64,000 nucleotides of DNA from JAQIBY01 sp963676165 (GTDB lineage Bacteria > Bacteroidota > Bacteroidia > Bacteroidales > ML635J-15). Positions 17,014 to 25,879 of the stretch are shown one piece after another; positions within the stretch are counted from its first letter, which is position 1; each line of letters starts with the position of its first letter. Below the pieces are notes generated by a model, which had not been told where the DNA came from, searched no databases, and worked only from the letters and a program-made list of their open reading frames with translations. The position numbers and the translations under genes are program-made. Where the stretch lies: positions 2,170,001 through 2,234,000 of the forward strand of contig OY781043.1 of NCBI GenBank assembly GCA_963676165.1, given 5' to 3'.

Positions 17014-18723
17014 CACGTCAGACTGTCTGATAATTAAGATTTTCTAAAAATTCATGCCCTCATAAGCCTATAGTTGCTAAATAAGTAGTAATAATTAGGG
17101 ATTGATTTTGTGCAGCCTTGTTTGTGTAAATAATTTAGAGGTCTTAAAAGTCTTAATTTGATTCCATATCTGGTTAATATTTGAGCACAAAACCTCTTTC
17201 CCTTATTGAAAGATTCGATTAGTGCATCAATTCCCAGAATATTTATTAATCGCTTGATATTATAGCATGAAAAAATCAACCCAACATCTGCTGTTGCTCG
17301 TTTAATGTATTTTTTCGTTATTATGTGGTCGTATCCCCATTGTCGTTTCATTGTTCCAAATGGATGTTCTACTATGCTTTTCCGCTGCCGGTATTTATCT
17401 TTTAAATCAATCATTCGTTTCGTGTTAGACTGTATGTTCTCGGCATATTCACTTCTTTTTATTCTACGACCTTTTTTATTTATTGTACACTTAGACCTAA
17501 CGGGACATTCTTTGCATTTAACGGTACCATAGTTTTTAAATCTGTAATAAACTTCTCCATTCTTATTTCTTGCGTTACACCAATTCCCATTAGTTATTAA
17601 AATTTCACCTTCTGGGCATGTATATGTGTCATTTTCTTTGTCATATACAAAATTGCTTATACAATAATTTGGGTCAGGAATTTGGTTTGCATGTGGTGTA
17701 GAAGGTACATTTACCAGAACATTGATGCCTAAATCATCTGCTTTTTTTAGCTCTCTCCCTGAATGGTATCCAGTATCAAATAAAGCAGTAAAAGTAGCAT
17801 TCCGTAAAATAGACTTAGTACGTTGCAACATATTTCCCATTGCGTTTTTATCACCTTTGTTCGTCACAATAAAGTCCAGCAGCAGGTTGTGCTTAGCGTC
17901 AACCATACTTTGAACACAGTAAGCGACTTCCGATATATTATTTCGAAGAGTCATATTTCGACTATCTGGATCACTAGTTGATATTTGTGTTTCTTTATCT
18001 CTAGTTAATTCCTCAGACATGCGGTCGTACTTTGATTTAAGTTCTTTTTTGTTCTCAATCTTTTTTAATATTTCCTGATTATCACCATCGTTATTACTTA
18101 ATTCTTGTTCGTATTCTTCTATTTTTCTTTCGATATATTCTTGATGTCGCTCTATCTTTTTCTGATTGAAATTATTCTTTTTGCTATTCTGGGCTCTAAG
18201 CTTTGTGCTGTCTCCTGCAACCAATTCGCCTCCAATAAGTTCAAAATACTGAGATAACTTAACCGTCTCTCTGAAAACTTTCTTTATTGATTTGGAATTG
18301 TCCTTTCTGAAATTCGATATAGTATTATGATCTGGTGACAAATTATTTAAAAGCCACATCAATTCAATATTTCGTTTGCATTCTTTTTCTAACCGACGTG
18401 ATGATCTAATGCTATTCATATATCCATAAATATATAGCTTTAGTAAATCTTTGGGGTGATAGGCCGGACGACCTGTTTCTCTGTAATGTGTTCTAAATCC
18501 CAATTCAGAAAAGTTTAAATTATCAACAAATGCGTCAATAATGCGAATTTCATTATCCTCACCAATGCTTTCTTCTAAAGATACTGGGAATAGACTTTTT
18601 AAATACCTACTTTCTCCTTTTATAAATTTCATATTGTAAAGTACTAACATTCACGCTTTTCTCATGCATTCATGCAAAATCTTTATTAACAAACTTATTA
18701 AGGTTATTAGACAGTCTGACGTG
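17014..18723 (-). mobile_element. IS1182-type insertion sequence, apparently intact
   Basis: A 1.7-kb element bounded by inverted repeats CACGTCAGACTGTCT(G/A)ATAA at 17014 and, inverted, ending at 18723. It holds one full-length transposase gene on the minus strand. No obvious target-site duplication is seen. It lies immediately before sucA and faces away from it. Confidence 0.85.
17052..18632 (-). CDS. IS1182 family transposase
   Basis: A DDE transposase of 526 residues from MKFIKGESRY (start 18632; an upstream in-frame ATG at 18650 is less likely). The N-terminal DUF772-type region contains TGRPAYHPKDLLKLYIYGY. The catalytic acids are in GGELVAGDSTKLRA, ALFDTGYHSG and SIVEHPFGTMKRQWGY. A CPVRSKCTINKKGRR cysteine segment lies before the last. 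The frame is uninterrupted and the ends are recognisable, so the element may still be active. Confidence 0.93.
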   Translation of the reverse strand: MKFIKGESRYLKSLFPVSLEESIGEDNEIRIIDAFVDNLNFSELGFRTHYRETGRPAYHPKDLLKLYIYGYMNSIRSSRRLEKECKRNIELMWLLNNLSPDHNTISNFRKDNSKSIKKVFRETVKLSQYFELIGGELVAGDSTKLRAQNSKKNNFNQKKIERHQEYIERKIEEYEQELSNNDGDNQEILKKIENKKELKSKYDRMSEELTRDKETQISTSDPDSRNMTLRNNISEVAYCVQSMVDAKHNLLLDFIVTNKGDKNAMGNMLQRTKSILRNATFTALFDTGYHSGRELKKADDLGINVLVNVPSTPHANQIPDPNYCISNFVYDKENDTYTCPEGEILITNGNWCNARNKNGEVYYRFKNYGTVKCKECPVRSKCTINKKGRRIKRSEYAENIQSNTKRMIDLKDKYRQRKSIVEHPFGTMKRQWGYDHIITKKYIKRATADVGLIFSCYNIKRLINILGIDALIESFNKGKRFCAQILTRYGIKLRLLRPLNYLHKQGCTKSIPNYYYLFSNYRLMRA

Positions 18724-18827
18724 TCTTTGCCCCTACGCCACCACGCAATTTATTGTCCCATAAAAAATCACTATTTTTCGCAAACAATTCGGCGAAAGCC
18801 TTGTTTTTAAAAGAAAATTGAAATCAC

Positions 18828-21569
18828 ATGGATGAAAAATCCTTTTTAGGGCAAATGCACCCTGACGATATTGAGCAAATGTACCGCTCATTTAAACGTG
18901 GAGAAGAAATGGACGAGTCGTGGAAACATTTTTTCCAAGGCTTTGAGTTGGCACAAACACATTACGGAGACTCTCTCCCTCCATCAAACATCAGTAAAGA
19001 ATTTGATGTCATCAATTTAATTGACTCATACCGGAAACGCGGACATTTGTTCACTAAAACCAATCCTGTACGTACTCGCCGTAAATATTTTCCAACCCTC
19101 GATCTGGAAAATTTTAATCTTGAAGAGTCTGATTTAGACACAGAGTTTGATGCAGGAAAAACAATAGGTTTAGGGAAAGCAAAGTTGAAAGACATCATAG
19201 CAGCATTGCAAAAAACATATCGCTCCAATATTGGAGTGGAATACATGTTTATCCGACAACCTGAAATTACACAATGGTTGAAAGAAAAAATGGAGTCCGT
19301 TCAAAATCAGCCAAGTTTTACCGACGAAGAAAGACACCATATCTTTTGGCATTTAAACCGTTCAGTTGGATTTGAGCAATTCATTCATAAAAAATTTGTG
19401 GGTCAAAAACGCTTTTCCCTTGAAGGAGGAGAAAGCTTAATTCCCGCTCTTGATGCTATCATCGAAAAAGGAACAGAACTCGGAGTCAAAGAGTTTGTCC
19501 TTGGCATGTCTCATCGTGGAAGACTAAATGTTCTCAGCAACATTATGCAAAAGAAATTCCGAATGATTTTTGAAGAATTTACAGCCAAAAAATATGAAAC
19601 AAATACCCTTCTTGGTGATGTTAAATATCATTTAGGATACAGCAATAAAATTTCAGCTCACAATCAAGACGAAGTTGAGTTACACCTTCTCCCCAACCCT
19701 TCTCATTTAGAACTCGTTGGCCCTGTTGTCGAAGGTGTTTCTCGAGCAAAAATTGAAAACAAATACAACAAGGACGAGAACAAACTCGTTCCCATCATCA
19801 TTCATGGAGACGCTGCAATTTCAGGACAAGGAGTTGTATATGAGACCGTTCAAATGTCTCAACTCGACGGATATCGGACCGGTGGAACCATTCATCTCGT
19901 GATAAACAATCAAATCGGATTCACAACCAATTATCTGGATGGTCGGTCAAGCACCTACTCTACCGATGTCGCGAAAGTCATTAAAGCGCCAATTTTTCAT
20001 GTCAACGGAGATGATCCTGAAGCCTTAATTTATGTGATAAAACTTGCGATGGAGTACCGTCAGATTTTCCATACCGATGTATTTATTGACATTTTAGGTT
20101 ACAGAAAATACGGACATAACGAAGGAGACGAACCTCGATTCACGCAACCTGTTCTTTACGATGCCATCTCAAAACATCCAACAGTTCGTGAAATTTATGC
20201 CGAAAAATTAAAACAAAAAGGCATAATGAAAGCCTCTGAAATTCAACAAGAAATTGATGCATTTCAAAAAGAGCTTGATGAAGAATTGAGTGAAGCAAAG
20301 AAAATCGACGCAGCACAAGTCCATGAATTTTTACCAGCTGTTTGGGATGCCTTTAGTGCTCAGCATCCACCAAAACTGACAGAAAAAGACATTGAAAATT
20401 TCACACAAAAACTTACCAGCTTACCTGATGACAAGCCATTTTTACGAAAAGTGGAAAAACTCATTGCACAGCGAAAAGCAATGATAGATTCCGGCAAAAT
20501 TGACTGGGGTATGGCTGAACTTCTTGCTTACGCAAGTTTGGTGAACGAAAACTATCCGGTTAGGCTGTCTGGTCAGGATTCTGTCAGAGGGACATTTTCC
20601 CATAGACACACAGCCTTCTACATTCTTAAATCGCGAGAATCCTATAACCCATTAAAACATATCAAAGAAAATCAAGCAGAGTTTAATGTGTATAATTCTC
20701 CATTATCTGAATTGGCAGTTTTAGGCTTTGAATATGGATATGCACTGGCAAGTCCAAAAGCATTAACCATTTGGGAAGCCCAATTTGGCGATTTTTCCAA
20801 TATGGCGCAACCAATTTACGATCAATACATTAGTTCTGCTCAAACAAAATGGGGATTGCATAATGGGCTGGTTCTCTTTTTACCTCACGGATACGAAGGG
20901 CAAGGTCCTGAGCACTCCAGCGCACGCATAGAAAGATATCTGGAATTAGCAGTAAATGACAATGTACAAATTATTTACCCCACAAAACCAGACCAGATTT
21001 TCCATGCATTGAGAGAACATGTTTATCAGGATTTTCAACACCCGATGATTGTCTTCACACCAAAAAGCTTATTGAGACACCCTCAGGCAGTTTGCGAAGT
21101 CAAAGATTTGACAAACAAAGGATTTGAGCCAATTATAGACAAGAATAATCCGGATCCAGAAAAAGTAACTGAACTGGTTTTCACAACAGGCAAATTGTAT
21201 TATCAGGTGATGGACAAACGGGAAGCGCTTAAAGCTGATCACGTTGCAGTGGTAAGTTTAGAACAAATTTTCCCTTTCCCACAAAAAGAGTTTGAACAAA
21301 TACTCAATAAATACAATCAGAGAAAAGTCCGTATCTTTGCTCAAGACGAACCTGCAAACATGGGAGTGTACAAGTCCATTTGTCGCTATTTAGGTAACAA
21401 AGAATTTGAATTAATTGCTCGCCCTGAAAGCTCAAGTCCTGCACCGGGGTTAATGGAGCAACATGTTCGTCAGGAAGAAAAAATATTGGATAAAATATTC
21501 CGCAAATGCGATTGTGAATGGAATCATACTGTATGCGATATGCATTGTGTCAATTATCAAAAAAACTAA
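18828..21569 (+). CDS. sucA: 2-oxoglutarate dehydrogenase E1 component
   Basis: The thiamine-dependent E1 subunit decarboxylates 2-oxoglutarate in the TCA cycle and passes succinyl groups to SucB. Its 913 residues include the N-terminal SucB-binding stretch (FLGQMHPDDIEQMYRSFKRG), GMSHRGRLNVL, IHGDAAISGQGVVYE with the thiamine site, and SGQDSVRGTFSHRH. An unusual tail follows the normal end: residues 886-913 carry Cys894, 896, 903 and 907 and His900 and 906. The gene is followed three bases later by sucB. An IS1182 element ends about 100 bases upstream, so the native promoter may have been displaced. Confidence 0.95.
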   Translation: MDEKSFLGQMHPDDIEQMYRSFKRGEEMDESWKHFFQGFELAQTHYGDSLPPSNISKEFDVINLIDSYRKRGHLFTKTNPVRTRRKYFPTLDLENFNLEESDLDTEFDAGKTIGLGKAKLKDIIAALQKTYRSNIGVEYMFIRQPEITQWLKEKMESVQNQPSFTDEERHHIFWHLNRSVGFEQFIHKKFVGQKRFSLEGGESLIPALDAIIEKGTELGVKEFVLGMSHRGRLNVLSNIMQKKFRMIFEEFTAKKYETNTLLGDVKYHLGYSNKISAHNQDEVELHLLPNPSHLELVGPVVEGVSRAKIENKYNKDENKLVPIIIHGDAAISGQGVVYETVQMSQLDGYRTGGTIHLVINNQIGFTTNYLDGRSSTYSTDVAKVIKAPIFHVNGDDPEALIYVIKLAMEYRQIFHTDVFIDILGYRKYGHNEGDEPRFTQPVLYDAISKHPTVREIYAEKLKQKGIMKASEIQQEIDAFQKELDEELSEAKKIDAAQVHEFLPAVWDAFSAQHPPKLTEKDIENFTQKLTSLPDDKPFLRKVEKLIAQRKAMIDSGKIDWGMAELLAYASLVNENYPVRLSGQDSVRGTFSHRHTAFYILKSRESYNPLKHIKENQAEFNVYNSPLSELAVLGFEYGYALASPKALTIWEAQFGDFSNMAQPIYDQYISSAQTKWGLHNGLVLFLPHGYEGQGPEHSSARIERYLELAVNDNVQIIYPTKPDQIFHALREHVYQDFQHPMIVFTPKSLLRHPQAVCEVKDLTNKGFEPIIDKNNPDPEKVTELVFTTGKLYYQVMDKREALKADHVAVVSLEQIFPFPQKEFEQILNKYNQRKVRIFAQDEPANMGVYKSICRYLGNKEFELIARPESSSPAPGLMEQHVRQEEKILDKIFRKCDCEWNHTVCDMHCVNYQKN

Positions 21570-21572
21570 CTC

Positions 21573-22808
21573 ATGATTATAGAAATTAAAATACCAAGTC
21601 CGGGAGAATCAATATCTGAAGTTGAAATAGCAGAATGGTTAGTTTCTGATGGTGATCTTGTGCAAAAAAATCAAGACATTGCAGAAATTGAATCAGAGAA
21701 AGCAACTTTAAGCATCAGTGCTGAAGAAGTTGGAAAGATCAGCATTAAGCAAGCGGCACACGAGCCAATTGCAGTTGGTGATATTGCATGTACAATTGAT
21801 ACATCCTTTAAGGTTGAATCAGCTGAAATCTCCAGTGAAGAAATTGCTGAGACAGAAGAAAAGCCAAAACAAGAAGAATCTAAGCCTTCCGAAATCAAAA
21901 CTCAAGAACCCAAAAAGGAAGAAAACGATTCTAACGTAAAAATCACACCAGTTGCAAAGAAACTGATGGAGGCTGAAAACCTCAATATGGAGGATATTCT
22001 GAATGGTTTACGAAAAATCACACGCAAAGATGTCGAATCAGTCATTCACACCCCTACGGACAATATCCAGCATGAAAACAGAGAAGAGAGCAGGGAACGC
22101 ATGAGCAGCCTACGTCGTAAATTAAGTGAACGTTTGGTCGCTGTAAAAAATGAGACTGCCATGCTCACCACATTTAATGAGGTTGATATGAGCGAGATCT
22201 TGCGAATCCGTCAAGAAAACAAATCGGCTTTCATTGAAAAATATGGAGTTAAACCTGGCATGATGTCATTTTTCACTCGTGCTGCAGCCATTGTATTAAA
22301 AGCATTTCCACAAGTCAATGCATTCATTGATGGAGATGAAATTGTCATGCATAATTATGCAGATATAGGCATTGCTGTGCAAACCCCCAAAGGCTTAATG
22401 GTTCCAATCGTTCGTGATGCAGAAAAATTAAGCATTCCACAATTGGAAATAGAGATTCAAAACCTCGCTGAGAAAGCCAGAAACAAGAAAATATCCCTTG
22501 ACGATTTAAGTGGAGGAACTTTTAGCATCACCAACGGAGGCGTTTTTGGGTCGATGTTATCCACTCCGATATTAAACCCTCCTCAATCTGCAATTTTAGG
22601 CATGCACAACATTATGGAACGCCCGGTTGCAGTCAAGGGAGAGGTGGTTATACGACCAATGATGTACCTTGCCCTCTCCTATGATCATCGAATTATTGAT
22701 GGTCGCGATTCTGTGGGTTTTCTAAAAATGATCAAAGAACTGCTTGAAAATCCGGAACGCATGATTTGGGATGGACAGGACAGTGACAAAAAGCTGCTCG
22801 GGCTATAA
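21573..22808 (+). CDS. sucB: Dihydrolipoamide succinyltransferase (E2 of 2-oxoglutarate dehydrogenase)
   Basis: The E2 core of the complex transfers succinyl groups from the lipoyl arm to CoA. The order is a lipoyl domain (1-75) with ESEKATL, where Lys43 should be lipoylated; an acidic/Lys-rich linker; an E3-binding domain (about 125-160, TPVAKKLMEAENLNMEDI); and the catalytic domain ending in SYDHRIIDGRDSVGFL with the catalytic histidine. The 411-residue length is standard. It forms an operon with sucA; no E3 gene follows, so lipoamide dehydrogenase must be elsewhere. Confidence 0.95.
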   Translation: MIIEIKIPSPGESISEVEIAEWLVSDGDLVQKNQDIAEIESEKATLSISAEEVGKISIKQAAHEPIAVGDIACTIDTSFKVESAEISSEEIAETEEKPKQEESKPSEIKTQEPKKEENDSNVKITPVAKKLMEAENLNMEDILNGLRKITRKDVESVIHTPTDNIQHENREESRERMSSLRRKLSERLVAVKNETAMLTTFNEVDMSEILRIRQENKSAFIEKYGVKPGMMSFFTRAAAIVLKAFPQVNAFIDGDEIVMHNYADIGIAVQTPKGLMVPIVRDAEKLSIPQLEIEIQNLAEKARNKKISLDDLSGGTFSITNGGVFGSMLSTPILNPPQSAILGMHNIMERPVAVKGEVVIRPMMYLALSYDHRIIDGRDSVGFLKMIKELLENPERMIWDGQDSDKKLLGL

Positions 22809-22812
22809 ACAA

Positions 22813-22852
22813 AAAGTACCCCGATATGATATATATTAGGTGCTTTGACTTT
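22813..22852 (+). terminator. Weak terminator after sucB
   Basis: The stem AAAGTACC/GGTGCTTT with one G-U pair and an 18-base loop is followed by GACTTTT. Imperfect, but placed correctly between sucB and hydE. Confidence 0.45.
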
Positions 22853-22913
22853 TCCCTGCTTTAAATATTCGTATTTTTACAGAGAATTTGATCTGTTAAA
22901 TAAATCATTGAGA

Positions 22914-22919
22914 AGGAGG
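22914..22919 (+). promoter_or_regulatory. Strong Shine-Dalgarno (AGGAGG) before hydE
   Basis: A perfect AGGAGG sits eight bases before the hydE ATG. Almost no other gene in this window has one, as expected for Bacteroidota, so it fixes the start and hints at high or transferred expression. Confidence 0.75.
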
Positions 22920-22927
22920 AATATTCT

Positions 22928-24016
22928 ATGAATGCAAAACTTGAAAGCGTTTTAAATAAGTCTATTCTTGAAAAAGAAGATCTCGTCTATTTATTGTCCC
23001 TTGGCGGAAAGGATGAAAAAAGACTTTTTGAAAAAGCCTATGAGATAAAAGCAAAGTATGTTGGAAGAAAAACCTACTTCAGAGGATTAATTGAATATTC
23101 AAATATTTGCGGGAAAAATTGCTATTACTGTGGAATTCGCGGTGGCAATAAAAATGTACATCGTTATGAATTAACAGATGATGAAGTCATGAAAGCCGTA
23201 AAATATGCATTGGACCACAATTGGGGATCTGTTGTTATGCAAGCAGGAGAACGCAGCGATAAGCAATTTACAGATCGTATTACACGTATTTTAAAGAAAA
23301 TCAAATCATACTCTGCTAATCCTCCGGGCATAACCTTGTCCTTGGGAGAACAAAGTGAGGAAGTTTTTCAAGATTGGTTTGATGCGGGAGCACATCGCTA
23401 TTTGCTACGCATTGAAAGCTCAACAAAATCATTGTATGAGAAAATTCATCCAAACAATGCAGCTCACAGCTTTGAAACGCGCTTGGAAAACCTCAAACGT
23501 TTGCAAAGATTGAATTACCAGACAGGAACTGGCGTCATGATAGGGATGCCTTTCCAAACACTCGAACATCTTGCTGACGATTTACTTTTCATGCGTGACT
23601 TTGACATTGATATGTGTGGTATGGGACCTTACATTGAACACAGTGAAACACCGCTTTATCAGTATAAAGATCAACTCATGCCAATTGAGGACAGATTCCG
23701 TCTCGCATTACGCATGATTGCAGTACTTCGCATTGTCATGAAAGATGTAAACATTGCATCTGCCACTGCTTTGCAGGCAATTCATCCTCAGGGTCGTGAA
23801 ATGGCGTTGAAAGCTGGTGCAAATGTCATTATGCCGAATCTTACACCTGTAAAATATCACGAAGATTATCATCTTTACAAAAACAAACCAACAGTCAATG
23901 AAGAGACAGATTTATACATTCAGAACCTTGAAAAAAACATTCAAGACGCAGGAGATGTAGTTGGTTATGGTGAATGGGGTGATCCCAAACACTATTTCGT
24001 TCGTTCATCAAAATAA
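22928..24016 (+). CDS. hydE: [FeFe]-hydrogenase maturase HydE (radical SAM)
   Basis: A radical SAM enzyme that helps build the H-cluster of [FeFe]-hydrogenase together with HydF and HydG. EYSNICGKNCYYCGIRGGNK carries the CxxxCxxC cluster ligands, and GITLSLGEQ, RYLLRIESS, GVMIGMPFQT and ANVIMPNLTPVKYH agree with T. maritima HydE as remembered. The related PylB and BioB fit less well. The length of 362 is typical. No hydF, hydG or hydrogenase gene is in the window. It has its own strong ribosome site and is separated from the cyd operon by a promoter. Confidence 0.88.
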   Translation: MNAKLESVLNKSILEKEDLVYLLSLGGKDEKRLFEKAYEIKAKYVGRKTYFRGLIEYSNICGKNCYYCGIRGGNKNVHRYELTDDEVMKAVKYALDHNWGSVVMQAGERSDKQFTDRITRILKKIKSYSANPPGITLSLGEQSEEVFQDWFDAGAHRYLLRIESSTKSLYEKIHPNNAAHSFETRLENLKRLQRLNYQTGTGVMIGMPFQTLEHLADDLLFMRDFDIDMCGMGPYIEHSETPLYQYKDQLMPIEDRFRLALRMIAVLRIVMKDVNIASATALQAIHPQGREMALKAGANVIMPNLTPVKYHEDYHLYKNKPTVNEETDLYIQNLEKNIQDAGDVVGYGEWGDPKHYFVRSSK

Positions 24017-24047
24017 TTTTGAATCATTTTAAATTATTTGTATATTT
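24016..24047 (+). promoter_or_regulatory. Promoter of the cytochrome bd operon (TTTTG-N19-TATATTTG)
   Basis: TTTTG ends at 24020 and TATATTTG occupies 24040-24047, giving exactly 19 bases between. The match to the Bacteroidota consensus is complete, so the cyd operon is initiated separately from hydE. Confidence 0.85.
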
Positions 24048-24053
24048 GAACTA

Positions 24054-24078
24054 TAAGCATGAAAAATTGGTTCATGCT
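24054..24078 (+). promoter_or_regulatory. Perfect inverted repeat at the predicted cyd transcript start
   Basis: AAGCATGAA and TTCATGCTT form a perfect 9-bp inverted repeat with a 7-base spacer, beginning 7 bases after the -7 box. It could be an operator or a 5' stem-loop stabilising the mRNA. It has no T-tract, so it is unlikely to be a terminator for hydE. Confidence 0.7.
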
Positions 24079-24100
24079 TTGGTGATGTATAAACTATCAA

Positions 24101-24340
24101 ATGAATCTATTTAAACGTATTTTTCGCTTTTACTACGAAGGATTTCTCAATATGCCTAAATGGGGAAAACAAGCTTGGGCAATTATTATTGTGAAAGGAA
24201 TTTTGATTTTCGTTTTAGTTCGATTTATTTTCTTTCCCAACTTCTTAAACAAGAATTTTGAAACGGACGAAGAACGTGGAGAATATGTATTGGAGCAACT
24301 AACTAACAAAAACACAGATAATGACACTATTAAGCATTGA
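24101..24340 (+). CDS. DUF4492 protein, cytochrome bd-associated
   Basis: A 79-residue protein with one membrane span (about 25-47) after a basic aromatic N-terminus (LFKRIFRFYYEGFLNM) and a charged tail. DUF4492 proteins are typically encoded just before cydA in Bacteroidota, so a role in assembly or stability of cytochrome bd is inferred. Its end overlaps the cydA start by 20 bases, implying translational coupling. No biochemical function is established. Confidence 0.82.
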   Translation: MNLFKRIFRFYYEGFLNMPKWGKQAWAIIIVKGILIFVLVRFIFFPNFLNKNFETDEERGEYVLEQLTNKNTDNDTIKH

Positions 24341-25877
24341 TTGGGCATTGGTTAACTGGTCGAGAGCACAATTTGCACTCACCGCAATGTACCACTGGAT
24401 TTTTGTTCCCATCACACTGGGGATACTGTTTATTATCGCTTTTATGGAAACCAGATATGTTCAAACTGGTGATCCTGAATGGAAGCGAATTACAAAATTC
24501 TGGATGAAACTATTCGGTATTAACTTTGCCCTTGGAGTTGCAACCGGACTTATTCTTGAATTTGAGTTTGGAACAAACTGGTCAAACTATTCTTGGTTTG
24601 TAGGTGACATCTTTGGAGCACCTCTGGCGATTGAAGGTATCATGGCATTCTTTATGGAATCCACCTTTATTGCTGTCATGTTCTTTGGATGGAATAAAGT
24701 CAGCAAACGATTCCACCTAGCCTCAACATGGTTAACCGCTCTAGGAGCCAACCTCTCCGCACTTTGGATTTTAGTAGCCAATGGGTGGATGCAGTTCCCA
24801 ACAGGAATGGAATTTAATCCTGCTACAGCACGTAATGAGATGGTAAATTTCTGGGATGTTTTTCTATCCCCTGTAGCTATCAATAAGTTTTTGCATACAA
24901 TCACCAGTGGTTATGTCTTAGCATCTATTTTTGTGATTGGAGTTAGCTCTTGGTTCCTACTCAAAAAACGAGAACAACTCATGGCAAAACGCAGTATCAT
25001 CATTGCTTCTGTCTTTGGATTTATTTCCATCATGGCGGTTATTTTCACAGGTCACGGTTCAGCACAAGAAGTCGCCGACAAACAACCGATGAAACTTGCA
25101 GCAATGGAAGGCCTTTACACAGGAAAAGAAGGTGCTGAGTTAATTGCTATCGGATTACTAAATCACGACAAAGAAGTGAATGACGGGCAAGATCCGCATA
25201 AAATGAAAATTGCTTTCCCGAAAATGCTATCATGGTTAAGTTTCAATGATACCGATGCATTTGTTCCAGGGATTGAGGATTTAATCAATGGAAATGAGGA
25301 ATATGGGATATTGTCTGCGCAACAACGCATTGAAAAAGGAGATTCTGCTCGCTGGGCTCTGACAGAGTATAAAAAAGCATTGAAAGCCGGCGAAAATGAA
25401 GATGCAGCAACGTATTTAGCTCTTTTCAGAGAAAACGAATCACACTTTGGCTATGGCTTCATCGAAAGCGAAGAAGAATTGGTTCCAAATGTTCCTTTGA
25501 CATTCTACAGTTTCCACTACATGGTTGCCACAGGCTTCCTGTACATTCTTCTTTTCTTAATTTTCTTGTGGTTAGCACTGAAAAATAAGATTGAAACCAT
25601 AAAATGGAAAAAGCCACTTCTTTTACTTGGTATTATTGCCATCCCAATGGTCTTCATCACAAGTGAAGCTGGATGGATTGTTGTTGAAGTCGGAAGACAA
25701 CCTTGGGTTGTACAAGATCTTTTGCCAACATCAGCTGCTGTAACCAATATCTCAGCAAACTCAGTACAATTAACATTCTGGATTTTTGCAGTGATATTTA
25801 CAGGTCTCTTAATTGCTGAATTGAGCATTATGACAAAACAAATTAAAAAAGGACCACAAAAAACTAAGGAGGACTAA
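24321..25877 (+). CDS. cydA: Cytochrome bd ubiquinol oxidase subunit I
   Basis: This subunit oxidises quinol and reduces oxygen with high affinity in the inner membrane, carrying hemes b558, b595 and d with CydB. About nine membrane spans are visible. MYHWIFVPITLG includes the N-terminal heme-ligand histidine, LHTITSGYVLA a second histidine, and GRQPWVVQDLLPTS the signature near the C-terminus. The periplasmic Q-loop region (about 250-390) is of the short type. It overlaps DUF4492 and lies two bases before cydB. Confidence 0.95.
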   Translation: MTLLSIDWALVNWSRAQFALTAMYHWIFVPITLGILFIIAFMETRYVQTGDPEWKRITKFWMKLFGINFALGVATGLILEFEFGTNWSNYSWFVGDIFGAPLAIEGIMAFFMESTFIAVMFFGWNKVSKRFHLASTWLTALGANLSALWILVANGWMQFPTGMEFNPATARNEMVNFWDVFLSPVAINKFLHTITSGYVLASIFVIGVSSWFLLKKREQLMAKRSIIIASVFGFISIMAVIFTGHGSAQEVADKQPMKLAAMEGLYTGKEGAELIAIGLLNHDKEVNDGQDPHKMKIAFPKMLSWLSFNDTDAFVPGIEDLINGNEEYGILSAQQRIEKGDSARWALTEYKKALKAGENEDAATYLALFRENESHFGYGFIESEEELVPNVPLTFYSFHYMVATGFLYILLFLIFLWLALKNKIETIKWKKPLLLLGIIAIPMVFITSEAGWIVVEVGRQPWVVQDLLPTSAAVTNISANSVQLTFWIFAVIFTGLLIAELSIMTKQIKKGPQKTKED

Positions 25878-25879
25878 GC

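Noticed and set aside
22928..24016. BioB or PylB in place of HydE
   Set aside because: Residues after the CxxxCxxC motif and the ANVIMPNLTPVKYH segment fit HydE better; no biotin or pyrrolysine genes are adjacent.
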